Source: Clostridia bacterium (GTDB lineage: Bacteria; Bacillota; Clostridia; Oscillospirales; Acutalibacteraceae). From it: a DNA stretch of 64,000 nt. Below, piece by piece: positions 25,110 through 34,708 of the stretch. Every line of letters starts with the position of its first letter. The first letter of the stretch is position 1. Under the pieces are notes generated by a model. That model was not told the DNA's origin. It saw only the letters and a list, made by a program, of their open reading frames with translations, and did not search any database. The position numbers were made by a program, and so were the translations under genes. The DNA lies in the NCBI GenBank assembly GCA_017937865.1, contig JAGBCU010000036.1:1-64000 (forward strand). Reading direction: 5' to 3'.

Positions 25110-27476
25110 TCACTTTGTAATTTTAACAGTTTTTATTTCCCAAGGTCTGAATTTCAACTTGCCGTCCGTTACGTCACAAAGCACGTTTCCTAACAAATCA
25201 ACCTCATTGGAAACAGTTCCCGTTTTCGATTTAAGAACAGCTTCGGTTTCATTATCAGAGTAATTGCAAAAACGAACTAAAATACCGTCATCTTCGGGAT
25301 AAACTGCCGTAGCTATAACAGTTTTATCTACCGAATCAAATTCTGCAAACGCAAATTCTCTTTCGGTAGCTTCCGAATAACCGCAAGCAACTGAAACGGG
25401 AGAATACTCGTATGAAAAGGCTTTTTTGTGAAGCTCGTTTTCTGTTAAATCAGAATCAAAGGGTAAAATTGCAAATTCATCTTCATAAATACCGTCAAGA
25501 ATAACTGTACCGCACATATATTCATTTGAATACACTAACGGAACTGAAAGCAAGTTACCTCTTACAGCTGAGCCCATACAACCCTTATTCATAATCGCCA
25601 AGCCCTGATTACTATCCTTAAGGCTTACCCAATATATACCGTTAATGTATGTTGAAGATTCGAAAGATTCTTCCGCAGAAACGGGTGTATCAATAATAAT
25701 ACGGTCTTTTTTATACCAGTAATCTTCGGTTTTTCTTACTTGTCCGTCCCATTCAGAAATTGAATAAGGCAAATCTCTGAACATTTTTCTGTTCTTATCA
25801 AGACAAAGATTAAGGTTAAAGCAAAGCTTACTTTCGTGGGTATGACCGTTAACTGTAAGCGATTTTTCAAGCCCTGCTTTATCACCTATTTTGCCTATAC
25901 GCTGATTATGAACTTCAAATTTAGTTTTACAGTCAATACGAGGTGAATTGCCTCTGAATTTCATTTCACAGAATAAAGGTACGTCACCTATTACGCCGTT
26001 ATAGCTTGCAACAGCTACGTTATCCTTTAAAACTACTTCCCATTCACCACAAGAAGAAACGTCTGCGTCATCTATACAAGCGGTAAAAGACGGGATATTC
26101 TTGTTATCTGAAATAAGCTTATCGGTTTTTACATCCTTTATATACTCAATGCCGTTTTTGTTCAACTTAATTTCATAACAAGGTGTAGTAAGCAAGCCAT
26201 TGTTTTCATCCCAAGTATAATCAAACGTATCTTTTGATAATTCATTGCAACTTTTAACTTTAGCTGTAAACGGCGGTAATTGAATGTGTAAAACGTTATC
26301 ACCGTCATCAATCCATTCATCAATAGCGAATGAATTTGTATTAACAACAAGCTTTGAGCCTTCGTTATTATCATTTGCTTTAAGAGATTCTTTAATTGAT
26401 TTCAAGGATTTTTCTTTAACCTCTTCAGATGCTTTTAACGACGTTGGGATAAATCTTCTTGCAAGGTCTAAAAGGCCACAAATTGTTACGTCGTGATGTT
26501 GGGCAGCAAGAGCATATTTCCAAGAAGTATCTAATAAGTCTTTTTCCCATTTATTGCCCATGGCTACCGAAAAAGCGTTAAGCCTTTCAGCTATAACAAC
26601 ATCAATTTCAGATTTTCTGACACCGTTAAAAATCTCATTTCCGCAATAGCCCCAAGGCATCTGAACATGGAAATCATTATCGGTTGTTTTTAATTCATCC
26701 TTTGCCTCACCGAAAAGCTCGGGTATATCCTCTAAAAGAATGTACTCATAGTTATCTTTTTCTTCAATATGAGCGGTAATCGGCTCAATTTCTTGGGTAA
26801 GGTCATCGTATCTTGAAGCTAAAAGAGGGGTATATTTCTCGAACATCTCTTCAAATTCTTCAAGAGCAATACCCGTTGTTTCAGGTAATCTTGAAAGAAT
26901 CCAGTTATCAACGGTTGTACAGTTATAACCTCTACCTTGTTTATCGTAGGTAGGCACTGCCGGAATTTCTGTTAAATCCTTACCTATCCACCTACCCCAG
27001 GCAGAATCAAAGGTGCGAGGGTAGCCGTAGCCCATAACGTGAGAACGAAGTATTGCCGCTTCATACCCGCAAAGCTTTATAAGCTGAGGGGTCTGGTTAT
27101 GCAAAGCAAACTCCGAAATAGAATATACAGACGGTGTTTTTCCGTAATAAGAAAGGTTTGTTCTTACTGCGTAAATAAGCTGACGTGCATTTGACTCCTC
27201 GGAAACAGTAAGAGCCAAGGGCTGCCCGTAGGTTGTAGCACCAAGCCCCACTCTATCAGGATATTCTTTCAAAAGCTTCCCGATAAGCTCAACAACCTCG
27301 TTGTCTTCTTTAGAAAACTCGTCAAAGGTGAAGGATTCATAATCAAGACCTATTCTCAATTTAGGATATTTTTTCATCCATTCGAAAAGAGTGTTTAATC
27401 TTGGTTTAACTTCATTTTTCCAAAGCACGTAACCACCGTGCTCATACGTAAGTATGTACAACTTTTTATCGCCCAT
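25110..27476 (-). CDS. GH38-related glycosidase (alpha-mannosidase-like)
   Basis: A 788-residue cytoplasmic protein resembling the GH38 mannosidase superfamily: an N-terminal (beta/alpha) catalytic region, a helical middle with ALAAQHHDVTICGL (the GH38 Q-x-H-D position) near residue 340, and C-terminal beta-rich domains. The usual HxHxD zinc-site motif and the DPFG/DVFG nucleophile segment are not recognisable. The corresponding region reads YSISEFALHNQTPQLIKLCGY, with Glu where Asp is expected. Activity and linkage are therefore uncertain. The start is ATG 27476 after GGGTGG. It lies 23 bp downstream of the metallophosphoesterase gene, forming a two-gene operon. Confidence 0.7.
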   Translation of the reverse strand: MGDKKLYILTYEHGGYVLWKNEVKPRLNTLFEWMKKYPKLRIGLDYESFTFDEFSKEDNEVVELIGKLLKEYPDRVGLGATTYGQPLALTVSEESNARQLIYAVRTNLSYYGKTPSVYSISEFALHNQTPQLIKLCGYEAAILRSHVMGYGYPRTFDSAWGRWIGKDLTEIPAVPTYDKQGRGYNCTTVDNWILSRLPETTGIALEEFEEMFEKYTPLLASRYDDLTQEIEPITAHIEEKDNYEYILLEDIPELFGEAKDELKTTDNDFHVQMPWGYCGNEIFNGVRKSEIDVVIAERLNAFSVAMGNKWEKDLLDTSWKYALAAQHHDVTICGLLDLARRFIPTSLKASEEVKEKSLKSIKESLKANDNNEGSKLVVNTNSFAIDEWIDDGDNVLHIQLPPFTAKVKSCNELSKDTFDYTWDENNGLLTTPCYEIKLNKNGIEYIKDVKTDKLISDNKNIPSFTACIDDADVSSCGEWEVVLKDNVAVASYNGVIGDVPLFCEMKFRGNSPRIDCKTKFEVHNQRIGKIGDKAGLEKSLTVNGHTHESKLCFNLNLCLDKNRKMFRDLPYSISEWDGQVRKTEDYWYKKDRIIIDTPVSAEESFESSTYINGIYWVSLKDSNQGLAIMNKGCMGSAVRGNLLSVPLVYSNEYMCGTVILDGIYEDEFAILPFDSDLTENELHKKAFSYEYSPVSVACGYSEATEREFAFAEFDSVDKTVIATAVYPEDDGILVRFCNYSDNETEAVLKSKTGTVSNEVDLLGNVLCDVTDGKLKFRPWEIKTVKITK

Positions 27477-27499
27477 AAAACCACCCGTTTTATACAATT

Positions 27500-28576
27500 T
27501 TATCTGAATTTTGTGTCTGTGATTCTTTCAATTTCAATTGATTGAGTCTCAAGCCTTCTCGGTGTATTTTCATCGAGAATTATAAGTCGTCCGCCTCTTT
27601 CAAGACCGTAAGTAAAATAGCCTGCACCTAAGGTCTGGTAAAGGTCAATTCCATCAATATTCATTCTGAAATCGTTAACGTGGTCGTGACCGAAGAATGC
27701 GGCAAAAATATCTCCCGTTTTCTTCCAGCTTTCAAACTGATTTGAATAATCCTTTTCCATATTAGGCGGGCAAGGCACTTCTCTTACTCTACCCTCTAAT
27801 ATTTCGTTGCCGAGGTAGTAGTAATTACCGTCTCTTTCAAAGGTATATTCATCATCCTTCGTTACTACCTTAAAGCCGTTAAGCTCTTGCTGTACGGGAA
27901 TATGTTGGAAAAGAATTGCAGGAAGCGGAATACCGCCGTTAGTTTTTTTAAGCTCTTCCGCTTTTCTTTCATACCATTCAATCTGGTCATCGTGAACGTG
28001 GTCGTAGGAATTTCCGCCTTCAGAGTTTGTTTCATAATCGTTAGAATCGAAAAGCCAGATTGCAACCGCATCCTTCTCGCCCTTACTATCTTTAATTGTA
28101 ACAAGACAGTTACCGCAACCGTAAACGTTTTCATCGTTAAGATTTGAACGGCAGTTATCGTATTCCATATATTGCATCATCTGAAACTCGGTGTGGAAAC
28201 CAAGCTCGCCGTCGTGATTACCGAAAACTACGCAAAGAGGGATATTTCTTGATCTTATTGGGGCAGTTATTTTCTGAATTGTGCTTTGAATGTAATCATA
28301 ATTAAATTCTTCCCAATAACCGCTTACGTTATCGCCACCGAAAACAACTAAATCAGGGTTAGTTTTTTCAACGAGCTTTTCAATAACGTTTATAGTTTCT
28401 TTATCCTTATTGTCAGGAATTTCTCTGATTTCGTCATCATCCATTATAGGCTCGACATCGTGGATATCGGTTATATGTAAAATTTTAAATTTACCGTCTG
28501 CACCGAACTTTAACGGTGCAGGCTCAGGTCTTTTAAATCTGTCTACTTTCCATTTTTTAGGCATTCCTGTTGACAT
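27500..28576 (-). CDS. Cytoplasmic calcineurin-like metallophosphoesterase
   Basis: A 358-residue phosphoesterase with the full metal-ligand set: HITDIHDVEP (D-x-H), VFGGDNVSG, VFGNHDGE, LFQHIPV and FFGHDHVNDF. There is no signal peptide. The family resembles yeast Dcr2/phosphatase-type sequences, and the substrate is unknown. Its position upstream of a glycosidase suggests removal of a phosphate from a phosphorylated glycan such as mannose phosphate, which is only a guess from context. The ATG is preceded by GGAGGG. It starts the operon with the GH38-related gene. Confidence 0.9.
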   Translation of the reverse strand: MSTGMPKKWKVDRFKRPEPAPLKFGADGKFKILHITDIHDVEPIMDDDEIREIPDNKDKETINVIEKLVEKTNPDLVVFGGDNVSGYWEEFNYDYIQSTIQKITAPIRSRNIPLCVVFGNHDGELGFHTEFQMMQYMEYDNCRSNLNDENVYGCGNCLVTIKDSKGEKDAVAIWLFDSNDYETNSEGGNSYDHVHDDQIEWYERKAEELKKTNGGIPLPAILFQHIPVQQELNGFKVVTKDDEYTFERDGNYYYLGNEILEGRVREVPCPPNMEKDYSNQFESWKKTGDIFAAFFGHDHVNDFRMNIDGIDLYQTLGAGYFTYGLERGGRLIILDENTPRRLETQSIEIERITDTKFR

Positions 28577-28617
28577 AATAATTCCCTCCGTAAATTAGTG
28601 AATATTTATTAGCTATG

Positions 28618-28998
28618 CAAGCCGAAGTTCGCCGATTTATCAAGCACTATTCTTCGATTTGCTTCCCTGCGCAGAGAAATCGGATGAAATTCGGTTTCGT
28701 GTAAACCGAAGCTGTATACAGATACTGCAAGGTTGACACAAGCCGAAGTTCGCCGATTTATCAAGCACTAAAACGCCCAGTTGCCATTTTTAAAGATTGA
28801 TACTGCAAGGTTGACACAAGCCGAAGTTCGCCGATTTATCAAGCACTATTCTTTGATTTGCTTCCCTGCGCAGAGAAATCGGATGAAATTCGGTTTCGTG
28901 TAAACCGAAGCTGTATACGGATACTGCAAGGTTGACACAAGCCGAAGTTCGCCGATTTATCAAGCACTAAAACGCCCAGTTGCCATTTTTAAAGATTG
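28618..28998. repeat. Tandem duplication (period 199 bp) with four copies of a 32-bp element
   Basis: Positions 28618-28799 and 28817-28998 match at about 180 of 182 bases. Within them a 32-bp element beginning CAAGCCGAAGTTCGCCGATT occurs at 28618, 28739, 28817 and 28938. Copies 2, 3 and 4 are preceded by the same about 20-bp sequence (ATACTGCAAGGTTGACA...). The last 32-bp copy includes the stop codon of the M29 gene, and about 30 bp of that gene's coding end is duplicated at 28771-28799. The unique part contains a CGGTTT-N5-AAACCG hairpin. Confidence 0.95.
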
Positions 28999-30193
28999 GA
29001 TAAGCTTTCCCATCTTTATAGCCTGTAATCTCAAGGTCAGGGGCACCTATCATAAAGTCAACGTGAATCATACTGTCGTTGACACCAAGCGCCTGACATT
29101 CTTCAAGAGATTTATCCTCAAAGCCGTCAATAGTATCGCAGAAGCCTCTGCCGAGAGCAACGTGACAACTTGCATTTTCATCAAATAAGGTGTTATAGAA
29201 AAGAATACCCGTATTTGCAATAGGGCTGTTGTATGGAATAAGAGCTAATTCGCCTAAATACTTTGCACCCTCATCCATAGAAAGCATTTTATCTAAAAGG
29301 TCTTGACCCTCTTCTGCTTTCCATTCTACTGCCTTACCATCTTTAAAGGTGATATAGAAATTATTGATAATTTGTCCCTGATATGAAAGAGGCTTTGTTG
29401 AAACAAGCTTACCCTCAGCAAAGCCCTTTTTAGGTGAAATAAAAACTTCCTCTGTTGGTAAATTCGGGTTGAAGAAATTACCTGAAAGAGTGTTTTCACC
29501 GCCACCGCACCAATGACTTTCGGGGATAAGTGAGGCTTTAAAATCAGTACCGTTTGAACTTTTATATTCTAAATAATCAAATTTTTTCTCGTTGAGATAA
29601 GCTGTTCTTTTCTTCAAATCAGCATTATGATTTTGCCATTCTTCTATAGGGTCGTTATCCTTTGAAACGTAAACGGTTTTAAGAATGGCATCCCAAAGCA
29701 TATTATATGCCTTTGTTTTCGTTTCATTTGGGAAAACCTTTTTTGCCCAAGCGTATGACGGCACTGCCGCAATACACCACTGATCTTTATTCTCAAGGGC
29801 GTCACTGTATTTTTTAGTGATTTTATACCTTGCCATTTGTGATTTCTGCATTTTTTCACGGTCTACGCCTGCAAGCCCGTCAGGATCTTCGCTTTCAATG
29901 TAAATTCTGCAAGGAACCTCTTCAACCATAAGTTTAAGTCTTTCTTCCTGCCAAGCAGGCACCTCACTTAATGATTTAAGAGAACGGTATTTATAATTTA
30001 ATTTTGTTACAGCTTGAAAGCCCCAGTCAACCTCTACTCTGGAAGCCCCTGCTTTGTAGCATTCATTTACAAGAATTGTGATAAATTCATGTTGGTCTGC
30101 CTCACAATATATTCTTACAGGCTGACCTTTTTTTATATTTGCACCCACTCTTGCAATAAGGCGGGCATACTTTTTCTGCATTGTTTTTGTCAT
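28967..30193 (-). CDS. M29-family metallo-aminopeptidase
   Basis: Thermophilic-aminopeptidase (AmpS/PepS) family enzyme of 408 residues that removes N-terminal residues from peptides in the cytoplasm using two divalent metals. The family's metal-ligand segments are present: NLPTEEVF, KYLGELAL, ENASCHVALG and DSMIHVDFMIG (Glu, Glu, His, His and Asp, in that order). Start at the ATG after GGAGGCGATTTT; the longer frame upstream lacks a ribosome site. The stop codon lies inside the repeat described at 28618-28998, and the last ten codons are duplicated downstream. Confidence 0.95.
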   Translation of the reverse strand: MTKTMQKKYARLIARVGANIKKGQPVRIYCEADQHEFITILVNECYKAGASRVEVDWGFQAVTKLNYKYRSLKSLSEVPAWQEERLKLMVEEVPCRIYIESEDPDGLAGVDREKMQKSQMARYKITKKYSDALENKDQWCIAAVPSYAWAKKVFPNETKTKAYNMLWDAILKTVYVSKDNDPIEEWQNHNADLKKRTAYLNEKKFDYLEYKSSNGTDFKASLIPESHWCGGGENTLSGNFFNPNLPTEEVFISPKKGFAEGKLVSTKPLSYQGQIINNFYITFKDGKAVEWKAEEGQDLLDKMLSMDEGAKYLGELALIPYNSPIANTGILFYNTLFDENASCHVALGRGFCDTIDGFEDKSLEECQALGVNDSMIHVDFMIGAPDLEITGYKDGKAYPIFKNGNWAF

Positions 30194-30343
30194 AAAATCG
30201 CCTCCGTAAGCTATGTATAATTTTACCACAAGATTTTTGCTATTACAACTGATTTACACATTGTTTTAATTCTTTAGAAAAAGAAAATTTTCATTCAAAT
30301 ATTTTGATTTTATTATTACCCAAAAAACGAAAATTAAAAGAAT

Positions 30344-30380
30344 ACCTCCTACGGTAGTTATTAACTCTACCATAGGAGGT
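30344..30380 (-). terminator. Terminator of the large secreted-protein gene
   Basis: ACCTCCTATGGTAG / CTACCGTAGGAGGT stem on the minus strand with a 9-nt loop and a T-rich tail, 6 bp after the stop codon at 30386. Confidence 0.75.
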
Positions 30381-30385
30381 AATTT

Positions 30386-33300
30386 TTATGCATTAACCGA
30401 ATCGAGATATTTTTTAATATATTCCCAAAAAAGTTGTTCTGCAATAGCCATATTTTCCGCATCCAGCTCTAATCCGTGACCCGAAGTAGGATATGAATTG
30501 AGCACGTGCGTTACTCCGTATTCCGTAAGCTTGGCATCCAACGAAACAGCATTTCTATACGGTACGATATTATCCATTACACCGTGGTTTATAACAGTAG
30601 GAACTGTATTTTCATCAATATAGTAAATAGGTGAAACGAATTTCAAAGCATCCTTTGCTTGTGCTCGTGTTTCATAGGTATGAGGGAATCCGCTTGCATA
30701 CCCAAGCACCATAGAAACATACTCTTCATCACCAAGACCGTTATTAGATTGAAGATCTTCATTGTAATAATAATACTCATCTGCTAAATCTGCAGGACCG
30801 CAATAGCTAACAACAGCTTTCGGCGGAATTGGTGAACTGTCTGCACGGGAATAAGCATAATGTAGAGCTAAATGACCACCTGCTGAACCACCTGTTGAGA
30901 GAAATCCCGAAATTTCAACCCCATGAGATTCGCCGATTGTCTTTACAAGACCCATTGCCTGCTCGATGTCATCCATTAAGTCGTCAAGATTCACATTCTC
31001 ATCAATATATCTGTACCTTACCGCCACTCCGGCATAGCCTTCTTTAGCGAGTTGTTCAAGTCTGCCTGCAAATTCATTTTCATCTCCGAACATCCATGCA
31101 CCACCGTGGAGCATAAGAACTATGCCCACAGTTTTCTTATCCTTGGGTATGTACAAATCAAAATAATGTCTTTCATTATCACCGTATTTTGTGTCAAAAT
31201 AAACATAGTTATCAACAGCAGAAATGCCGAATGCCTCTTCTAAATCATAGCCGTCTGCATTACCGTCACCATTGAAATCACAAGCCATTAATGCGGATTT
31301 ACCCACAAAATTCTTATTGGTTACGGTTTGTTTTATATTGGCAGTATCTTCATCGGTACAAACACCGTCACCGTTAAAATCACCTGCACCAAACACATCT
31401 AATTTTTGGTGACCGTAATAAAGCCTCAGAGCGTCGAATACGTCTAAAACGTTTACTACCCTATCGCCTGTAATATCGGCTCTTGCGAAGGTTACACTAT
31501 CTTCAGCCGTTGCTTCCGTATTGCTATCGCCTAAAGCCATATTTACAAATATCTGATAATCCGATGCACCTATACTTCTATCGTTGTTCAAATCACATAT
31601 ACTGCCAACAGAATATCCCTCATCGGAATCATACTTTGCAACTGCGTGCATTGGTTTACCCGATATTACAGGAAGAGAACCGTAATTATTGCTTTTCTGT
31701 CCCCAAATACGATAACCGTTACCGGACTGAAGCAAGTATGCAACCTCACCGCTACTGAACTGAGCAAGCTCTTTAGATGTAGTACCCGAATCTGATGAAC
31801 TGCCCCATCTTGATGCACCTATGCCAAGCTGAGTTGTTCCATCAGCAGTTGCAGAGCCGGTTAAATAATAACAGTTTGAAACTGTACCGCCATTATCACC
31901 GCATATAGCACCTACATAATAAGCAGGATTAAAAAAAGAGCTTGTTCCTGTTCCCGTAACGCCGCCGATAGAATAACAATTAATTATAGTACCTTCATTC
32001 TGACCTGCAATACCGCCTAAATACCTTGTACCTGCAACAGCACCGCTGCTATAAGAATTCTGAATTGTGCCCTCGTTAAGAGCAACAAGTCCGGAAACAT
32101 ATTGGGCTCCTTTAAAATACGAGGAACTGATATTTGCATTTCTTACAACACCGCTACTACCCAGATAACCTATAAATGCGGTATAATCGTCACCATTTAC
32201 ATTATAAAAATTCCTGAGTGTATATCCGCGCCCGTCAAAAACTCCGTTAAATGCAACACTTCTACTGCTGGTAGAACCTTTTACTCCGATGGGGGTCCAA
32301 GCACGGAAATTTTCTGACTTAAGCGAGCCGTCAGAATTATAAATATCTATATTGTCACTTATATCACAAGCAAGCCTGCAGAAAATTCCGTTATTCCCGT
32401 TATTAACCTGATCTCGGAACCAATACAGATTACCAGCATTTTTTATTGTATAAAAGCCACTTGCATCTTTAAAAGGAACGTCGTAGTGACTGTTATCCGT
32501 AAGACAAAAGCCGTTTGATAATGTGCCACCGCAGGTTTTACAGATATTAAGCTTTGCAACTAAGCTTGGACGGTTTGCCCAAGTATAATCAGAGCCTATT
32601 TCACGTGCAAGCCAGGATTTTACCACTTTAACAAAATAGAAGTTTTCGCTTTTTTCATACCCGTAAGTTCCTGATGACTGGTCGTAGCCGAAAACCGTTA
32701 TGAGCTTTGCGTTACCGCAAAGACTTTCCTCAAAATACGCTGTGCAGGTTGCAACATCATCATAATGCGCATAACCCTCTGCATTAACATATTCATTTCT
32801 GCCATTTTCTCCAAGCTCTTTTTCGAGCTGTGCCAAGTTATAATTACAGGTTTTGGGGCTCATTGTCCAACCGGGAGTGCAATAATCGTTAATGCATACA
32901 TCCGTAGGAGGATATTCTGTTGAACAACCACCCAAAGATGACGAAACAGATACTATATGCGAAAATATTTTGGATTTTTCTATGCCTGCATCATAGAACA
33001 TCTTACACGTGAACTCAATATAATCCGCAATCACTTCATAGAGAAGCTCTCTTATAACCTCAGTTTCACTAAGCATACGAGTTACTGCTTCATCAAAAAT
33101 TGATTCAGCATCGTAACCAAGATTATGTAACGCATGCATACCGTATTGAGCTTTTTCAAACTCCTCAAGAGAAGCGTAGGTTTTATCTGTATAATCGGGT
33201 ATCTGTGTTTCCCAACCGGTATTGATACCTGCAAGAAGATAAGCTTTCCCCTCAGCTTTGAGCCTTTCGTAATTTTCAAGCAACGGTTCTATGAAGCCTT

Positions 33301-33940
33301 CTGTTACCTGCTTTTCATACCAAGCGAGATATTTGGGAGAATTGAAGCATGGGAAACCACCTGCAGTAGCAAAAGGAGTACCGCTCCAGTTACAATGCCA
33401 TCTTGGCAGCATACCGTAGCTTTGTCCGCCCCATTCTTCGCCCTCTTCTGGAAAAGCTATCCATTCGCACATTTCAGGGTCATCATAAAATTTATTACCT
33501 TCATCATCGATGGTTGCATCATGTCCAAATTCTGTGGCGTAATTCGTGCAATCATCCATTTGAAAGAATACGGGTACATTATATTTTTCTGCAAGAGCAA
33601 AAACAGTATTAACCTCTTCATTCATCTGCTCAATAGACTGTGTAAGACACATAGGACCTACAACACCGAATGCATACATTCGGTCCGAAGAAGAATCTAT
33701 TTCCCCGTGAAGAGCTACCATTTCAGAAACATAAGGTTCTAAAGAATTGTAGTGTATGTTTGTAACCATAAATACCACGTACTGAACTCCGTCTTCAGAC
33801 GTAGCAGTTATTGTACCGTCTGTCGCTACTGAAATACCGCTTTCAATATCATCAGCACCTAAAACCGGTATCCCTATGTACGAAACCAACAGCAACGCCA
33901 GTATCAAACTTAAAGCTCTCATAATTTTACTCTTTTTCAT
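30386..33940 (-). CDS. Secreted multidomain protein: unknown N-terminal domain, GLUG repeats, dockerin repeats, C-terminal esterase
   Basis: 1184 residues. A signal peptide (1-29, MRALSLILALLLVSYIG... AxA-like VLGAD) sends it outside. Residues about 50-460 are a large aromatic-rich domain with Asp/Cys-rich loops (FFQMDDCTNY, PRWHCNWSGTPF), possibly a glycosidase-like barrel; I do not recognise the family. A CKTCGG...C knuckle follows near 467-479. GLUG-type beta repeats lie at about 560-690 (YLGGIAGQNEGTIINCYSIG). Four dockerin-type calcium loops lie at 783-794, 822-833, 854-865 and 888-899 (DFNGDG cores). The C-terminal 910-1184 is an alpha/beta-hydrolase esterase with LHGGAWMFGD, GGSAGGHLAL (Ser1019), MDNIVPY (Asp1123) and SGHGLEL (His1155). 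It is probably a cell-surface or cellulosome-type glycan deacetylase/esterase. Confidence 0.88.
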   Translation of the reverse strand: MKKSKIMRALSLILALLLVSYIGIPVLGADDIESGISVATDGTITATSEDGVQYVVFMVTNIHYNSLEPYVSEMVALHGEIDSSSDRMYAFGVVGPMCLTQSIEQMNEEVNTVFALAEKYNVPVFFQMDDCTNYATEFGHDATIDDEGNKFYDDPEMCEWIAFPEEGEEWGGQSYGMLPRWHCNWSGTPFATAGGFPCFNSPKYLAWYEKQVTEGFIEPLLENYERLKAEGKAYLLAGINTGWETQIPDYTDKTYASLEEFEKAQYGMHALHNLGYDAESIFDEAVTRMLSETEVIRELLYEVIADYIEFTCKMFYDAGIEKSKIFSHIVSVSSSLGGCSTEYPPTDVCINDYCTPGWTMSPKTCNYNLAQLEKELGENGRNEYVNAEGYAHYDDVATCTAYFEESLCGNAKLITVFGYDQSSGTYGYEKSENFYFVKVVKSWLAREIGSDYTWANRPSLVAKLNICKTCGGTLSNGFCLTDNSHYDVPFKDASGFYTIKNAGNLYWFRDQVNNGNNGIFCRLACDISDNIDIYNSDGSLKSENFRAWTPIGVKGSTSSRSVAFNGVFDGRGYTLRNFYNVNGDDYTAFIGYLGSSGVVRNANISSSYFKGAQYVSGLVALNEGTIQNSYSSGAVAGTRYLGGIAGQNEGTIINCYSIGGVTGTGTSSFFNPAYYVGAICGDNGGTVSNCYYLTGSATADGTTQLGIGASRWGSSSDSGTTSKELAQFSSGEVAYLLQSGNGYRIWGQKSNNYGSLPVISGKPMHAVAKYDSDEGYSVGSICDLNNDRSIGASDYQIFVNMALGDSNTEATAEDSVTFARADITGDRVVNVLDVFDALRLYYGHQKLDVFGAGDFNGDGVCTDEDTANIKQTVTNKNFVGKSALMACDFNGDGNADGYDLEEAFGISAVDNYVYFDTKYGDNERHYFDLYIPKDKKTVGIVLMLHGGAWMFGDENEFAGRLEQLAKEGYAGVAVRYRYIDENVNLDDLMDDIEQAMGLVKTIGESHGVEISGFLSTGGSAGGHLALHYAYSRADSSPIPPKAVVSYCGPADLADEYYYYNEDLQSNNGLGDEEYVSMVLGYASGFPHTYETRAQAKDALKFVSPIYYIDENTVPTVINHGVMDNIVPYRNAVSLDAKLTEYGVTHVLNSYPTSGHGLELDAENMAIAEQLFWEYIKKYLDSVNA

Positions 33941-34109
33941 AAATACTTCTAATTCTAACGAATCCTTTCTCCCAAATTAACATTGTGCATAACTTTCATT
34001 TTAACACCGTAACTTTCGATTTGCAACATCAAATAAAAACTACGTCTTATGTTTTTTTACTTTTTAAGCAAAAAACTCATCAATACAATCACATTTTCAT
34101 CACTACCAA

Positions 34110-34142
34110 AAAGGAGGCTCACCTTTAAGGTGTTCCTCCTTT
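34110..34142 (-). terminator. Terminator of the spore-protein gene
   Basis: Nested stem AAGGAGG/CCTCCTT with inner CACCTT/AAGGTG. On the minus strand it is followed by TTTTT, about 45 bp after the SASP stop codon. Confidence 0.8.
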
Positions 34143-34185
34143 AAGTGACTGTTAAAGTCAGTAAGGCTCAATTTTCTTTGTCGCC

Positions 34186-34398
34186 TTATTTGTTGCCTTC
34201 TTCGTAAGCCTGAATCATCTTTTTAACCATCTGACCGCCGATTGAACCAGCCTGACGAGATGTGAGGTCGCCGTTGTAACCCTGCTTAAGATCAACGCCT
34301 ACTTCAGAAGCAGCTTCCATCTTAATCTGATTAAGAATCTGCTTTGCGCTTGCCTTTGTATCTGCGGGCATACCGCTATTCTTTGATGCCATTTCCAT
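34186..34398 (-). CDS. Small acid-soluble spore protein, alpha/beta type
   Basis: A 70-residue DNA-binding protein that coats spore DNA and protects it from UV and heat. Family signatures are complete: the GPR protease site region EAASEVGV near residue 33 and the C-terminal DNA-binding segment NGDLTSRQAGSIGGQMVKKM. The ATG has an AAGGAG ribosome site. A candidate sigma-G promoter lies just upstream. This gene is the clearest evidence in the window that the organism forms endospores. It is divergent from lysC. Confidence 0.96.
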   Translation of the reverse strand: MEMASKNSGMPADTKASAKQILNQIKMEAASEVGVDLKQGYNGDLTSRQAGSIGGQMVKKMIQAYEEGNK

Positions 34399-34436
34399 TA
34401 CACTCCTTCTCTACGTTGTAATTGCGTTTGCATTGT

Positions 34437-34467
34437 TATTATGGTTGTTTTATCAACGAATATTTCA
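34437..34467 (-). promoter_or_regulatory. Candidate sigma-G promoter of the SASP gene
   Basis: On the minus strand CATAATA (34437-34443) matches the sigma-G/F -10 consensus. It is preceded, 17 bp upstream, by TGAAATA (34461-34467), close to the -35 consensus TGMATA. It lies 39 bp from the start codon. SASP genes are classically sigma-G dependent. Confidence 0.5.
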
Positions 34468-34708
34468 AGAAAATTTTTACATTCTCATTCTGCTTTATAA
34501 TTCTTCACCAAAACTCTTTTTCATTATAAAACTACTTATTTTATTGTGTTTTTGCACAAGTGAAGCACTCAAGTTTTGTAAATTTTATATGATAAATAGA
34601 ACTTTTTCAAAACAAATTATTTTTCTTGCGAACTTGTTTTGTAAATGCTAATATATTATGGTATTGAACAGAAAATTCCCCAAATATTTATAATCAGGAG
34701 AATGTATT

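Noticed and set aside
28618..28998. Repeats as a CRISPR array
   Set aside because: Only four copies, uneven spacing (121, 78, 121 bp), long conserved spacers and no cas genes; a tandem duplication explains it.
34399..34708. Lysine riboswitch in front of aspartate kinase
   Set aside because: The leader is short and shows no multi-stem conserved core or terminator.
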